A program made the translations under genes and the position numbers. Under the pieces are notes generated by a model, which did not search any database, was not told where the DNA came from, and saw only the letters and a program-made list of their open reading frames with translations. Below, one piece after another: positions 24,637 to 33,693 of a stretch of DNA of 64,000 nt. The DNA is from Anaerotignum lactatifermentans (GTDB taxonomy: Bacteria; Bacillota; Clostridia; Lachnospirales; Anaerotignaceae): positions 38,881 to 102,880 of the forward strand of contig NZ_JACSNY010000009.1 in assembly GCF_016902535.1 (NCBI RefSeq). The letters run 5' to 3'. Within the stretch, counting starts at the first letter, position 1. Every line of letters begins with the position of its first letter.

Positions 24637-26405
24637 TGACCGATAAACTGAAAAAGCAGCTCATCCTCAACCTTCCGTATCTCATCTTTGTGTATCTCTT
24701 TGACAAGCTCTGCCAGGGCGTGCGGCTGGCTCCTGGGGCTGACGCCTCGGAGAAGCTGCTCCATATCGGGCAGGGCTTTTCGGCGGCCTTTGCCAGCCTG
24801 GCGCCCAGTTTCCATCTGCTGGACCTGTGCGTGGGCGCCGCCGGCGCGGTGCTGATTCGGCTGGCGGTCTACTCCAAGGGCAAAAACGCGAAGAAATACC
24901 GCCGGGGGATCGAGTACGGGAGCGCCCGATGGGGTACTCCGGCCGACATCGCCCCCTACGCAGACCCGGACTTCTTCCAGAACGTCCTCCTCACCCAGAC
25001 GGAACGGATCACCATGTCGAGTCGCCCCAAGGAGCCCAAGTACGCCAGAAATAAGAATATTTTGGTCATCGGCGGTTCCGGCAGCGGCAAGACGCGGTTC
25101 TTTGTCAAGCCCAACCTGCTTCAATGCCATTCCTCGTATGTGGTCACGGACCCCAAGGGCACCATCTTACAGGAGGTCGGCGCCCTGCTGGAGCGCAGGC
25201 AATATCGTATCAAAAGCCTGAACCTCATCAATTTCAAAAAATCCATGAAATACAATCCCCTGGCGTATATCCGCAGCGAAAAGGACATTTTGAAACTGGT
25301 GAACGCCCTCATTCTCAACACCAAGGGAGAGGGCGAAAAGAGTTCCGAAGATTTTTGGGTCAAGGCCGAGCGGTTATACTATTCTGCCCTCATCGGCTAC
25401 ATTTGGTATGAGGCGGAGCCGGAGGAGCGCAACTTCATCACCCTGCTGGACCTTATCAACGCATCAGAGGCCAGAGAGGATGACGAGGAGTTTCAGTCCC
25501 CGGTGGATCTGCTGTTTGCCAAGTTGGAAAAGGAGCCGCCGGATCATTTCGCCGTGAAGCAATACCGCAAATTTAAGATGGCTGCCGGCAAAACTCTGAA
25601 ATCCATCCTGATTAGCTGCGGCGCCCGCCTCTCTCCCTTTGATATTCAGGAGCTGCGGGACCTTATGGCGGAGGACGAACTGGAGCTGGACACCCTGGGC
25701 GACCGGAAATCGGCGCTGTTCGTCATCCTTTCGGACACGGACAGCACCTTCAATTTTGTGGCAGCACTCATGTACTCCCAGCTTTTTAACCTCCTTTGCG
25801 ACAAGGCGGACGACTTCTACGGCGGCCGCCTGCCGGTCCATGTGCGGTGCCTCCTGGACGAGTTCGCCAACATCGGGCAGATACCAAACTTCGATAAGCT
25901 GATCGCCACCATCCGGAGCCGGGAGATCTCGGCTTCTATTATTTTGCAGTCACAAAGTCAGTTAAAGACCATCTACAAGGACGCCGCAGACACCATTGTG
26001 GGCAACTGCGACAGCACCTTGTTTTTGGGAGGCAAGGAGAAATCCACCCTGAAAGAAATCTCGGAGCTGCTGGGCAAGGAGACCATCGACAGTTTCAATC
26101 AATCCGAGAACCGGGGCAGCCAGGTCTCCCACGGCCTTAACTATCAGAAATTGGGAAAGGAGCTGATGACACAAGACGAACTGGCAGTAATGGACGGAGG
26201 CAAATGTATTTTCATGCTGCGGGGCGTGCGCCCGTTCCTTTCGGACAAGTACGACCTGACCAGGCATCCCGATTACAAATATACTGCCGACGCCGACAAG
26301 AAGTACCTCTTTGATATGGAACGGTACATGAAACGCAGACCGGCCATCGTAAAGCCGGATGAGCCTTTCGAGATGTACGAATTGACAGCCGCAGACCTTC
26401 AATAA
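24636..26405 (+). CDS. VirD4/TraG-type coupling protein
   Basis: A 589-residue type IV coupling ATPase that links the relaxosome to the secretion channel. Two N-terminal membrane helices are visible (ILNLPYLIFVYLFDKL and LLDLCVGAAGAVLIRLAVY). The Walker A is GGSGSGKT at about residue 146. The Walker B region is LLDEFANIGQIPNFD at about 405, and a GNCDSTLFLGG motif follows. It matches the CD1115-type VirD4 of Clostridium difficile CTns. The ATG at 24636 overlaps the PcfB stop by 1 nt and lies 7 nt after GGGAGG. Maff2 follows. Confidence 0.93.
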   Translation: MTDKLKKQLILNLPYLIFVYLFDKLCQGVRLAPGADASEKLLHIGQGFSAAFASLAPSFHLLDLCVGAAGAVLIRLAVYSKGKNAKKYRRGIEYGSARWGTPADIAPYADPDFFQNVLLTQTERITMSSRPKEPKYARNKNILVIGGSGSGKTRFFVKPNLLQCHSSYVVTDPKGTILQEVGALLERRQYRIKSLNLINFKKSMKYNPLAYIRSEKDILKLVNALILNTKGEGEKSSEDFWVKAERLYYSALIGYIWYEAEPEERNFITLLDLINASEAREDDEEFQSPVDLLFAKLEKEPPDHFAVKQYRKFKMAAGKTLKSILISCGARLSPFDIQELRDLMAEDELELDTLGDRKSALFVILSDTDSTFNFVAALMYSQLFNLLCDKADDFYGGRLPVHVRCLLDEFANIGQIPNFDKLIATIRSREISASIILQSQSQLKTIYKDAADTIVGNCDSTLFLGGKEKSTLKEISELLGKETIDSFNQSENRGSQVSHGLNYQKLGKELMTQDELAVMDGGKCIFMLRGVRPFLSDKYDLTRHPDYKYTADADKKYLFDMERYMKRRPAIVKPDEPFEMYELTAADLQ

Positions 26406-26434
26406 CGATTCTACAACGAAAGGAAATATGAATT

Positions 26435-26575
26435 ATGGATTTTTTCACTAACGCTATCGACGTTTTGCAGACTCTGGTCATCGCCCTGGGCGGTGGCCTG
26501 TGCGTGTGGGGCGGCATCAACCTTCTGGAAGGTTACGGCCAGGACAACCCCGCCTCCAATGCTCATGTACGGTAA
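26435..26575 (+). pseudogene. maff2, 5' part, interrupted by the tet(W) element
   Basis: The frame starts at ATG 26435 after GAAAGGAAAT. The first 41 codons read as a normal Maff2 protein (FFTNAIDVLQTLVIALGGG, then INLLEGYGQDNPAS). Maff2 is a small pilin/VirB2-like membrane protein found between VirD4 and VirB6 in these ICEs. After 26559 the sequence changes to inserted DNA, giving an out-of-family tail (NAHVR) and a stop at 26573. The missing C-terminal part is at 37736-37826. Confidence 0.85.
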
Positions 26576-26647
26576 GGAAGCAAGCAACCGAAAACAAGAG
26601 ATAGACCGCCAGCACTACACTATTCCGAACCAAAGACCAAAAGATAA

Positions 26648-26803
26648 GCATTGTGGGAAAATCTAAACTTTTGGATTTTCCTACAATGCCAACTACGGCG
26701 GAATCCCTCCCACTCCTTATATCTTTCTGTATACATTGAATTTGTATTTAGTAAAATGCAGACAACACCACGGATCGGCTTTTGGTTGGACAATTCCAAC
26801 CAA
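26648..26803. repeat. Two hairpins at the left end of the tet(W) element
   Basis: A 16-bp stem (26648-26663 with 26674-26689, one G-T pair, core GGAAAATC/GATTTTCC) and a perfect 9-bp stem TTGGTTGGA/TCCAACCAA (26782-26803) lie between the element's left end and the tet(W) promoter. The 26576-26893 stretch holds no gene I can support. These may be recombinase-binding or transcript-folding sites. Confidence 0.5.
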
Positions 26804-26893
26804 ACACCACAGCAGACAGCAGAAAACATTCTGAACGCTAGGAAGCCGGTATGATTGTTACATATAAGGGGAAGAAAAATTTCTTTTAGGTAC

Positions 26894-26922
26894 TTGCTTT
26901 CCTAAAACTGATGTGATACAAT
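26894..26922 (+). promoter_or_regulatory. tet(W) promoter
   Basis: The -35 box is TTGCTT (26894-26899). A 17-nt spacer separates it from the -10 box TACAAT (26917-26922). It lies about 290 nt upstream of tet(W), leaving a long leader. Confidence 0.75.
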
Positions 26923-26950
26923 GATTTAATCCAGAAAAGGAGTAAAAAAT

Positions 26951-27180
26951 ATGCGGCAAGGTATTCTTAAATAAAACTATAATCAAATAGTGGGAACAAA
27001 GGATTATGATAGCTCCTTTTGTAGGGGCTTAGTTTTTTGTACCCAATTTAAGAATACTTTTGCCTTATCAATTTTGACATATCCCCAAAAACAGCAATCA
27101 CAAACAGGTGTATGCTGTATATGTGTATGTCCGCAACTTATAATCCCCAGTGGTAAAAGTATTTTACTGCTGGGGATTTT
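26951..27180 (+). promoter_or_regulatory. tet(W) leader: short peptide and attenuator
   Basis: A 7-codon leader frame (ATG 26951 to TAA 26974, MRQGILK) is preceded by AAAAGGAG. Its DNA (GGCAAGGTATTCTTA) is partly mirrored at 27050-27065 (TAAGAATACTTTTGCC), allowing an alternative hairpin. A strong terminator stem AATCCCCAGTGGTAAAA/ATTTTACTGCTGGGGATT (27142-27178) is followed by T's. This is the arrangement of tet(M)-type transcriptional attenuation, where ribosome behaviour on the leader decides read-through. Confidence 0.75.
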
Positions 27181-27215
27181 TATGCCCTTTGGGGCTGTAA
27201 AGGGAGGACAATCAC

Positions 27216-29135
27216 ATGAAAATAATCAATATTGGAATTCTTGCCCATGTAGACGCTGGAAAGACGACCTTGACGGAGAGCCTGCTATATGCCAGCGGAG
27301 CCATTTCAGAACCGGGGAGCGTCGAAAAAGGGACAACGAGGACGGACACCATGTTTTTGGAGCGGCAGCGTGGGATTACCATTCAAGCGGCAGTCACTTC
27401 CTTCCAGTGGCACAGATGTAAAGTTAACATTGTGGATACGCCCGGCCACATGGATTTTTTGGCGGAGGTGTACCGCTCTTTGGCTGTTTTAGATGGGGCC
27501 ATCTTGGTGATCTCCGCTAAAGATGGCGTGCAGGCCCAGACCCGTATTCTGTTCCATGCCCTGCGGAAAATGAACATTCCCACCGTTATCTTTATCAACA
27601 AGATCGACCAGGCTGGCGTTGATTTGCAGAGCGTGGTTCAGTCTGTTCGGGATAAGCTCTCCGCCGATATTATCATCAAGCAGACGGTGTCGCTGTCCCC
27701 GGAAATAGTCCTGGAGGAAAATACCGACATAGAAGCATGGGATGCGGTCATCGAAAATAACGATGAATTATTGGAAAAGTATATCGCAGGAGAACCAATC
27801 AGCCGGGAAAAACTTGCGCGGGAGGAACAGCAGCGGGTTCAAGACGCCTCCCTGTTCCCAGTCTATCATGGCAGCGCCAAAAATGGCCTTGGCATTCAAC
27901 CGTTGATGGATGCGGTGACAGGGCTGTTCCAACCGATTGGGGAACAGGGGGGCGCCGCCCTATGCGGCAGCGTTTTCAAGGTTGAGTACACCGATTGCGG
28001 CCAGCGGCGTGTCTATCTACGGTTATACAGCGGAACGCTGCGCCTGCGGGATACGGTGGCCCTGGCCGGGAGAGAAAAGCTGAAAATCACAGAGATGCGT
28101 ATTCCATCCAAAGGGGAAATTGTTCGGACAGACACCGCTTATCAGGGTGAAATTGTTATCCTTCCCAGCGACAGCGTGAGGTTAAACGATGTATTAGGGG
28201 ACCAAACCCGGCTCCCTCGTAAAAGGTGGCGCGAGGACCCCCTCCCCATGCTGCGGACGACGATTGCGCCGAAAACGGCAGCGCAAAGAGAACGGCTGCT
28301 GGACGCTCTTACGCAACTTGCGGATACTGACCCGCTTTTGCGTTGCGAAGTGGATTCCATCACCCATGAGATCATTCTTTCTTTTTTGGGCCGGGTGCAG
28401 TTGGAGGTTGTTTCCGCTTTGCTGTCGGAAAAATACAAGCTTGAAACAGTGGTAAAGGAACCCTCCGTCATTTATATGGAGCGGCCGCTCAAAGCAGCCA
28501 GCCACACCATCCATATCGAGGTGCCGCCCAACCCGTTTTGGGCATCCATAGGACTGTCTGTTACACCACTCTCGCTTGGCTCCGGTGTACAATACGAGAG
28601 CCGGGTTTCGCTGGGATACTTGAACCAGAGTTTTCAAAACGCTGTCAGGGATGGTATCCGTTACGGGCTGGAGCAGGGCTTGTTCGGCTGGAACGTAACG
28701 GACTGTAAGATTTGCTTTGAATACGGGCTTTATTACAGTCCGGTCAGCACGCCGGCGGACTTCCGCTCATTGGCCCCGATTGTATTGGAACAGGCATTGA
28801 AGGAATCGGGGACGCAGCTGCTGGAACCTTATCTCTCCTTCATCCTCTATGCGCCCCAGGAATACCTTTCCAGGGCTTATCATGATGCACCGAAATACTG
28901 TGCCACCATCGAAACGGCCCAGGTAAAAAAGGATGAAGTTGTCTTTACTGGCGAGATTCCCGCCCGCTGTATACAGGCATACCGTACTGATCTGGCCTTT
29001 TACACCAACGGGCGGAGCGTATGCCTTACAGAGCTGAAAGGATATCAGGCCGCTGTCGGTCAGCCGGTCATCCAGCCCCGCCGTCCAAACAGCCGCCTGG
29101 ACAAGGTGCGCCATATGTTTCAGAAGGTAATGTAA
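27216..29135 (+). CDS. tet(W): Tetracycline resistance ribosomal protection protein Tet(W)
   Basis: A 639-residue EF-G-like GTPase that removes tetracycline from the ribosomal A site. GTPase motifs are G1 AHVDAGKT (10-17), DTPGH and NKID. EF-G-like domains II-V follow and end in [18 protein letters not shown]. Length and sequence ([35 protein letters not shown]) match my knowledge of Tet(W) rather than Tet(M), Tet(O) or Tet(32). A mosaic cannot be excluded by eye. The ATG at 27216 follows AAAGGGAGG. Expression is probably controlled by the leader at 26951-27180. It is intact and should confer resistance. Confidence 0.93.
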   Translation: MKIINIGILAHVDAGKTTLTESLLYASGAISEPGSVEKGTTRTDTMFLERQRGITIQAAVTSFQWHRCKVNIVDTPGHMDFLAEVYRSLAVLDGAILVISAKDGVQAQTRILFHALRKMNIPTVIFINKIDQAGVDLQSVVQSVRDKLSADIIIKQTVSLSPEIVLEENTDIEAWDAVIENNDELLEKYIAGEPISREKLAREEQQRVQDASLFPVYHGSAKNGLGIQPLMDAVTGLFQPIGEQGGAALCGSVFKVEYTDCGQRRVYLRLYSGTLRLRDTVALAGREKLKITEMRIPSKGEIVRTDTAYQGEIVILPSDSVRLNDVLGDQTRLPRKRWREDPLPMLRTTIAPKTAAQRERLLDALTQLADTDPLLRCEVDSITHEIILSFLGRVQLEVVSALLSEKYKLETVVKEPSVIYMERPLKAASHTIHIEVPPNPFWASIGLSVTPLSLGSGVQYESRVSLGYLNQSFQNAVRDGIRYGLEQGLFGWNVTDCKICFEYGLYYSPVSTPADFRSLAPIVLEQALKESGTQLLEPYLSFILYAPQEYLSRAYHDAPKYCATIETAQVKKDEVVFTGEIPARCIQAYRTDLAFYTNGRSVCLTELKGYQAAVGQPVIQPRRPNSRLDKVRHMFQKVM

Positions 29136-29185
29136 AGATACATAATCGTCAAGACGGCAACAATCAGAAGTTATGGAGGGTAACA

Positions 29186-29953
29186 ATGGAATATAGTAAG
29201 GAAGATTTAATGGAAGCAAAAAAGCAAATTTGGGGAGTGGGAGAGAACATGGGAACAGAGGAAAGTAAAAAAATCTGGGAGGAGAACGCACAATTTTGGG
29301 ATAATGCAATGGGTGACGAATCTAATGAATTTCACAGAGAGGTAGTGCGTCCCAAAGTAACGGAACTTCTATCTCCTAATCCTGCGGATTACATTTTGGA
29401 TATTGCGTGTGGCAATGGAAATTATTCTTCGTATCTTGCACAAAGAGGCGCTTCGGTTGTCGCTTTTGATTACAGCAAAAAAATGATAGAATTGGCTAAA
29501 AGACGGCAATCACAATATGCAAAACAAATTGAATTTTGTGTGGCGGATGCGACCGATAGAAAAAGTATATTAGAATTAAAAAGAAATCGAGCCTTTACGA
29601 AAGCAGTTTCTAATATGGCAATTATGGATATTACGGATATTGAACCACTTCTTATGGCTGTTTATGAACTGTTGCAGGAAAGCGGAATTTTTGTCTTTGC
29701 AACGCAACACCCTTGTTTTGTCACGTTGACTGAAAAATATATGACACCGCACAGTTACTATGATATAGCGATTGAAGGGCAACCGAAAGAGCAGATTTAT
29801 TATCATCGTTCCATACAAGATATTTTTAACCTTTGTTTTAGAGCTGGATTTGTCATTGATGGATTTTATGAAGAATGTTTTAAAACCAACAAAGAAATTC
29901 CTATGGTAATGATAGTAAGGCTTAAGAAGGTAAAACGTGATAGCTTAAAATAA
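29186..29953 (+). CDS. Class I SAM-dependent methyltransferase
   Basis: A 255-residue soluble methyltransferase with a Rossmann AdoMet site. Motif I is ILDIACGNGNYSSYLA at about residues 70-85, the acidic residue of motif II is in VVAFDYSKKMIELAK, and motif III-like VADATD follows. The target (small molecule, RNA or protein) cannot be read from sequence. The family is often seen downstream of tet(M)/tet(W) on mobile elements. The ATG at 29186 follows GGAGGG. It is about 50 nt after tet(W) and may share its transcript, though base use is noticeably AT-richer. Confidence 0.8.
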   Translation: MEYSKEDLMEAKKQIWGVGENMGTEESKKIWEENAQFWDNAMGDESNEFHREVVRPKVTELLSPNPADYILDIACGNGNYSSYLAQRGASVVAFDYSKKMIELAKRRQSQYAKQIEFCVADATDRKSILELKRNRAFTKAVSNMAIMDITDIEPLLMAVYELLQESGIFVFATQHPCFVTLTEKYMTPHSYYDIAIEGQPKEQIYYHRSIQDIFNLCFRAGFVIDGFYEECFKTNKEIPMVMIVRLKKVKRDSLK

Positions 29954-30124
29954 ATTCAAGTTTGTCGGGTAAATAGCAAACCCAGCCGAGCCAGTCAACG
30001 GTCAAGATGAACGGCGCATATGCGCAGCCGTTGACAGCCCCGCCCGCCTTTGCTGGTAGGCAATCAAGGGGCGACAGCAAGAAGTGCCACCGCCCCGCAC
30101 TATTATTCAGAAAGGGGAATTTCC

Positions 30125-30547
30125 ATGACCGACCAGATAGCCTATCAAGAATATATCCAGCGCAGGTACAACGCCTTTTGCAAGACTGTTATCCGCTGTG
30201 CCGCCTTGGACAAGATTTTGAAGCTTAAACGGCAATGGGAACGGCAAGTTTCCCTTGACTATCTGATGAACGAGAAGTTTGTCCAGTTTGCCGCGTCGGA
30301 GCCGGACGAGGAATACCCATTTACCGTCTGCGGTCAGACCGTCCTGCTCTGCAACGCCGCCCTTGCCGACGCGATCTCTGTTTTGCCGGAGCAGACGCGG
30401 GAAGAAATCCTGCGCTATTACTTTCTGCGCCAGCCGCAGCGCGTGATCGGCGCGTGTATTGGCCGGTCACGCAGCACAGCGGGGCGGCATATCCAGCTTG
30501 CCTTGCAGCGGCTACGCGAAGAAATGGGGGTGAGCCGGTATGAGTAG
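30125..30547 (+). CDS. Sigma-70-like factor of the tet(W) element
   Basis: A 140-residue protein with a region-2-like start (AYQEYIQRRYNAFCKTVIRCAA) and a C-terminal sigma-4-like HTH (ISVLPEQTREEILRYYFLRQPQ, then GRSRSTAGRHIQLALQRLREEM). It is the counterpart of the ICE-A factor at 19403. The ATG at 30125 follows GAAAGGGGA. It overlaps the next gene by 8 nt. It probably controls transfer or excision functions of the 11 kb element. The gap 29954-30124 holds no gene I can support. Confidence 0.8.
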   Translation: MTDQIAYQEYIQRRYNAFCKTVIRCAALDKILKLKRQWERQVSLDYLMNEKFVQFAASEPDEEYPFTVCGQTVLLCNAALADAISVLPEQTREEILRYYFLRQPQRVIGACIGRSRSTAGRHIQLALQRLREEMGVSRYE

Positions 30548-30752
30548 ACTTCTCCCCTATGAAACAATCCTCAAAGCCCGTGAGGGCGACCCAGAAGCCG
30601 TGAACGCTGTCCTGCTCCACTACGCCGGATATATCCGCTATTTCTCAAAAGTGAACGGGCAGGTCAACGCCGAGGTGGAGGACTATGTAAAGCAGCGGTT
30701 AATTGACTGTCAATTCAAGTTCCGGCTTGACGAACCACCGGACAAGTCATAA
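30540..30752 (+). CDS. HTH_16-type conjugative transposon protein
   Basis: A 70-residue protein (YETILKAREGDPEAVNAVLLHYAGYIRYFS) with the family's DYVKQRLIDCQFKFRLD ending. It is translationally coupled to the sigma factor (8-nt overlap), the same pair as in ICE-A. It is a likely regulator or helper of the sigma protein. Confidence 0.78.
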   Translation: MSRLLPYETILKAREGDPEAVNAVLLHYAGYIRYFSKVNGQVNAEVEDYVKQRLIDCQFKFRLDEPPDKS

Positions 30753-31013
30753 AAACTGAATACCAGCCGCCACCGACGCGGCCAGCGAAAGCAGTAAGTC
30801 TTGAAAAAGATTTACTGCTTTTTTTGTTGTCCGGCTCCGCTCCCGGCCATTTTGCCCCCTGCCGGTTGTAGTAGTAAGCGAGGAGGGAATTTTTCTGCCC
30901 TGGTGTTTGGCATTTGGAGCATTTACCCGTAGTAGAGGGCAAAGAGAAAGGATTTCTCCAACACCGGGTAGAAACCACTGCGTCCGGTGTCATTTTAGCG
31001 AAAGCGGGCAGGA

Positions 31014-31206
31014 ATGCCCTTTACAGGATTAGTAGTAGCAGAAAAAGAGAAACAAACTTTTGTGGTTGCAGTTTTCCAAAAAAGTGGCGGACGGAAGTGA
31101 GAGAAAGTTTGCAGTCACGGAGAGCAAGTTTCTACCACGGTGCCAAAATCCGCAATTCTGCAGTTTTGCCCCTCGCGGGAAACTTGTTGGGGAGTGCCTT
31201 CCCCAA
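31014..31206. other. Candidate oriT region of the tet(W) element
   Basis: The 30753-31249 gap upstream of mobC has no convincing gene. It holds a TTGGGGA/TCCCCAA palindrome (31187-31206), several GTAGTAG copies (about 30867, 30927 and 31031), and a block at 31023-31053 (CAGGATTAGTAGTAGCAGAAA) that closely matches 19337-19368 in ICE-A. Position next to mobC-mobA supports an oriT; the nick site is not identifiable. Confidence 0.45.
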
Positions 31207-31249
31207 ACCCTGCTCATGCGCCCTTACGGGCGAGAAAGGAGGTCACACC

Positions 31250-31648
31250 ATGCGAAAGAAATACAACACGCCCCACCGCAGCCGCGTTGTGAAAACCCGG
31301 CTGTCCGAAGATGAGTATGCCGACTTCACAGCGCGGCTTGCGCCCTATGGTATCAGCCAGTCCGAATTTCTCCGGCAGGCGATACGGCGGGCGACCATAC
31401 GCCCGGTTGTCCATGTGTCGTCGGTCAATGACGAGTTGCTTTCCGCTGTCGGGAAGCTGACAGCCGAGTACGGCAGGATCGGCGGCAACCTCAATCAGAT
31501 TGCCCGGTATCTGAACGAATACGGCGTACCCTACAACACCCTTTCCGGCGAGGTACGCGCCGCCATATCCGACCTTGCCGTCCTCAAGTATGAAGTCCTC
31601 AAGAAAGTAGGTGACGCGGTTGGCAACACTCAAGCATATCAACTCTAA
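31250..31648 (+). CDS. MobC-like relaxosome protein of the tet(W) element
   Basis: A 132-residue DNA-binding accessory protein. It has an N-terminal ribbon-helix-helix (VVKTRLSEDEYADFTARLA, then SQSEFLRQAIRRATI) and the MobC motif GGNLNQIARYLNEYG. It would bind oriT and assist the relaxase. The ATG at 31250 follows AAAGGAGG. It overlaps the relaxase gene by about 30 nt. Confidence 0.88.
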   Translation: MRKKYNTPHRSRVVKTRLSEDEYADFTARLAPYGISQSEFLRQAIRRATIRPVVHVSSVNDELLSAVGKLTAEYGRIGGNLNQIARYLNEYGVPYNTLSGEVRAAISDLAVLKYEVLKKVGDAVGNTQAYQL

Positions 31649-33245
31649 AAACGCCGACTACGGAGCCGCCGAGCAATATCTTCTCTTTGAGCATGACGAG
31701 TTTACCATGAAGCCCGTCCTTGATGAAACCGGCAGGCTTATCCCCCGCGAGGACTACCGGCTGTCCACGCTGAACTGCGACGGGGAGGATTTTGCCGTTG
31801 CGTGTATGCGGGCCAATCTCCGCTATCAGAAAAACCAGCGGCGGGAAGATGTGAAAAGCCACCACTACATCATCAGCTTTGACCCGCGGGACGGGCCGGA
31901 CAACGGCCTGACCGTAGACCGGGCGCAGGCGTTGGGGGAACAATTCTGTAAAGAGCATTTTCCCGGCCACCAGGCCCTTGTCTGCACCCACCCGGACGGG
32001 CATAACCACAGCGGCAACATTCATGTGCATATCGTCATAAACAGCCTGCGGATTGAGGAAGTGCCGTTCCTGCCCTACATGGACAGGCCGGCCGATACGA
32101 AAGTCGGCTGCAAGCACCGATGTACCGACGCTGCCCTGCGCTACTTCAAATCCGAAGTCATGGAGATGTGCCACCGGGAGGGGCTTTATCAAATCGACCT
32201 CTTGAACGGCAGCAAGAACCGCGTCACCGACCGGGAGTATTGGGCGCAGAAAAAGGGACAGGCCGCGCTGGACAAGCAGAACGCCCCCATGATTGCCGAT
32301 AGTATCACGCCCCGGCAGACCAAGTTTGAAACGAACAAGGAGAAGCTGCGGCAGACCCTACGGAAAGCCCTTGCCACCGCCGCCAGCTTTGACGAGTTTT
32401 CCTCTCTGTTGCTGCAGGAGGGTGTGACCGTCAAGGAGAGCCGGGGGCGGCTTTCCTACCTCACGCCGGACAGGACAAAGCCAATTACCGCCCGGAAGCT
32501 GGGCGACGATTTTGACCGCGCCGCTGTCTTTGCCGTTTTAGAGCAAAACGCCGCCAGAGCAGCCGAAGCGCCAGCCAGATCCCCCGATCCCCCACGCACC
32601 ATAAAAGACCGCTTGCAGGTTGCCAGAGCCGAGATAGCCGCCCCGAAACAGGACGGAGTGCAGCGGCTTGTGGACATTGAGCAGAAAATGGCCGAGGGCA
32701 AAGGCCGGGGCTATGAACGCTGGGCGAAGATACACAATCTGAAGCAGGCCGCCAAAACGCTGTCCGTCTACCAGCAATACGGCTTTACTTCCCCGGAGCA
32801 GTTAGAAGCCGCCGTTGACACCGCCTATCAGAAAATGCGCCAGACCAGCGGCGAACTGAAAGCACTGGAAACGAAGCTGCAAGGGAAAAAGAAGTTGCAG
32901 CGGCAGGTGTTGGCCTACGCCCAGACCAAGGCCGCCCGCGACGGGCTGCGGGCACAGAAATCCGAGAAAGCCCGCGCCGCATACCGGCAGGCCCATGAGA
33001 GCGATTTTATCATAGCCGACGCAGCAGCCCGGTATTTCAAGGCGCATGGCATTACCAAGCTGCCCGCCCGGAAAGCGTTGCAGGCCGAGATCGAGCAGCT
33101 TATCTCCGAGAAAGACGGCCTGTATAACACCTATCACGAACAGAAACAGCGGTTCAAGGAGTTGCAGACCGTCAAGCGGAACATCGACCAGATTTTGCGC
33201 CGGGACGAGCCGCACCGCAGAAAGGAGCAGAGCCATGAGCGATAA
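31620..33245 (+). CDS. MobA-type relaxase of the tet(W) element
   Basis: A relaxase of about 541 residues. The N-terminal nuclease domain has the metal-binding histidine cluster HPDGHNHSGNIHVHIVINS (about 120-140) and SHHYIISFDPRD. The Tyr of NADYGAAEQYL is a candidate nucleophile. A long coiled, Lys/Gln-rich C-terminal region follows. It would nick the element's oriT and allow transfer using a helper ICE, here its own host ICE-B. The start is taken as TTG 31620 (MATLKH-type N-terminus after AGGTGA). GTG 31611 in the same frame is the alternative. Confidence 0.9.
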   Translation: MATLKHINSKNADYGAAEQYLLFEHDEFTMKPVLDETGRLIPREDYRLSTLNCDGEDFAVACMRANLRYQKNQRREDVKSHHYIISFDPRDGPDNGLTVDRAQALGEQFCKEHFPGHQALVCTHPDGHNHSGNIHVHIVINSLRIEEVPFLPYMDRPADTKVGCKHRCTDAALRYFKSEVMEMCHREGLYQIDLLNGSKNRVTDREYWAQKKGQAALDKQNAPMIADSITPRQTKFETNKEKLRQTLRKALATAASFDEFSSLLLQEGVTVKESRGRLSYLTPDRTKPITARKLGDDFDRAAVFAVLEQNAARAAEAPARSPDPPRTIKDRLQVARAEIAAPKQDGVQRLVDIEQKMAEGKGRGYERWAKIHNLKQAAKTLSVYQQYGFTSPEQLEAAVDTAYQKMRQTSGELKALETKLQGKKKLQRQVLAYAQTKAARDGLRAQKSEKARAAYRQAHESDFIIADAAARYFKAHGITKLPARKALQAEIEQLISEKDGLYNTYHEQKQRFKELQTVKRNIDQILRRDEPHRRKEQSHER

Positions 33246-33621
33246 CCTGCCCCACATGGACTACCGCCAGCACCGGCGGGCGCGGCGGCTGGTACATGAG
33301 TGCTGTAACTACGATGAGGGGAACTGCCTGCTATTGGACGACGGGGAGCCTTGCGTGTGCGTCCAGAGCATTTCCTTTTCCCTCATGTGCCACTGGTTCC
33401 GTGTGGCTGTCCTGCCCCTTGACGGGGAGCTGGCCGCAGCCCTCTTGTGCCGGGGAAGCCGGAAACGGTGTGCCGTCTGCGGGGCGGCCTTTGTCCCCAA
33501 ATCCAACCGGGGAAAATACTGCCCCGACTGCGCCGGGCGCATGAAGAAAATCAAAGCCGCCGAGAGAAAGCGGAAACAAAGGCAGAGATGTCACGCTTTA
33601 GAGCCTTTCAAACCCGCATAA
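33235..33621 (+). CDS. Cysteine-rich VLP-domain protein
   Basis: A 128-residue basic protein with two Cys groups: VHECCNYDEGNCLLLDDGEPCVCVQ near the N-terminus and a zinc-ribbon-like CAVCGAAFVPKSNRGKYCPDC near residues 80-100, then a Lys/Arg tail. It matches the cysteine-rich VLP family of mobilizable Firmicute elements, whose role is unknown. The ATG overlaps the relaxase end by 11 nt and follows AAAGGAG. Confidence 0.8.
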   Translation: MSDNLPHMDYRQHRRARRLVHECCNYDEGNCLLLDDGEPCVCVQSISFSLMCHWFRVAVLPLDGELAAALLCRGSRKRCAVCGAAFVPKSNRGKYCPDCAGRMKKIKAAERKRKQRQRCHALEPFKPA

Positions 33622-33693
33622 ATCAAGGCTTTTTTCGTGGGTGTCAAAGGGTACGCGATACATTTATCCTTTTCCCCCGGAAACGGCGTTTTA

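Noticed and set aside
27216..29135. tet(M), tet(O) or tet(32) in place of tet(W)
   Set aside because: N-terminal and internal segments match remembered Tet(W) sequence and differ from Tet(O). A small mosaic segment cannot be ruled out without alignment.
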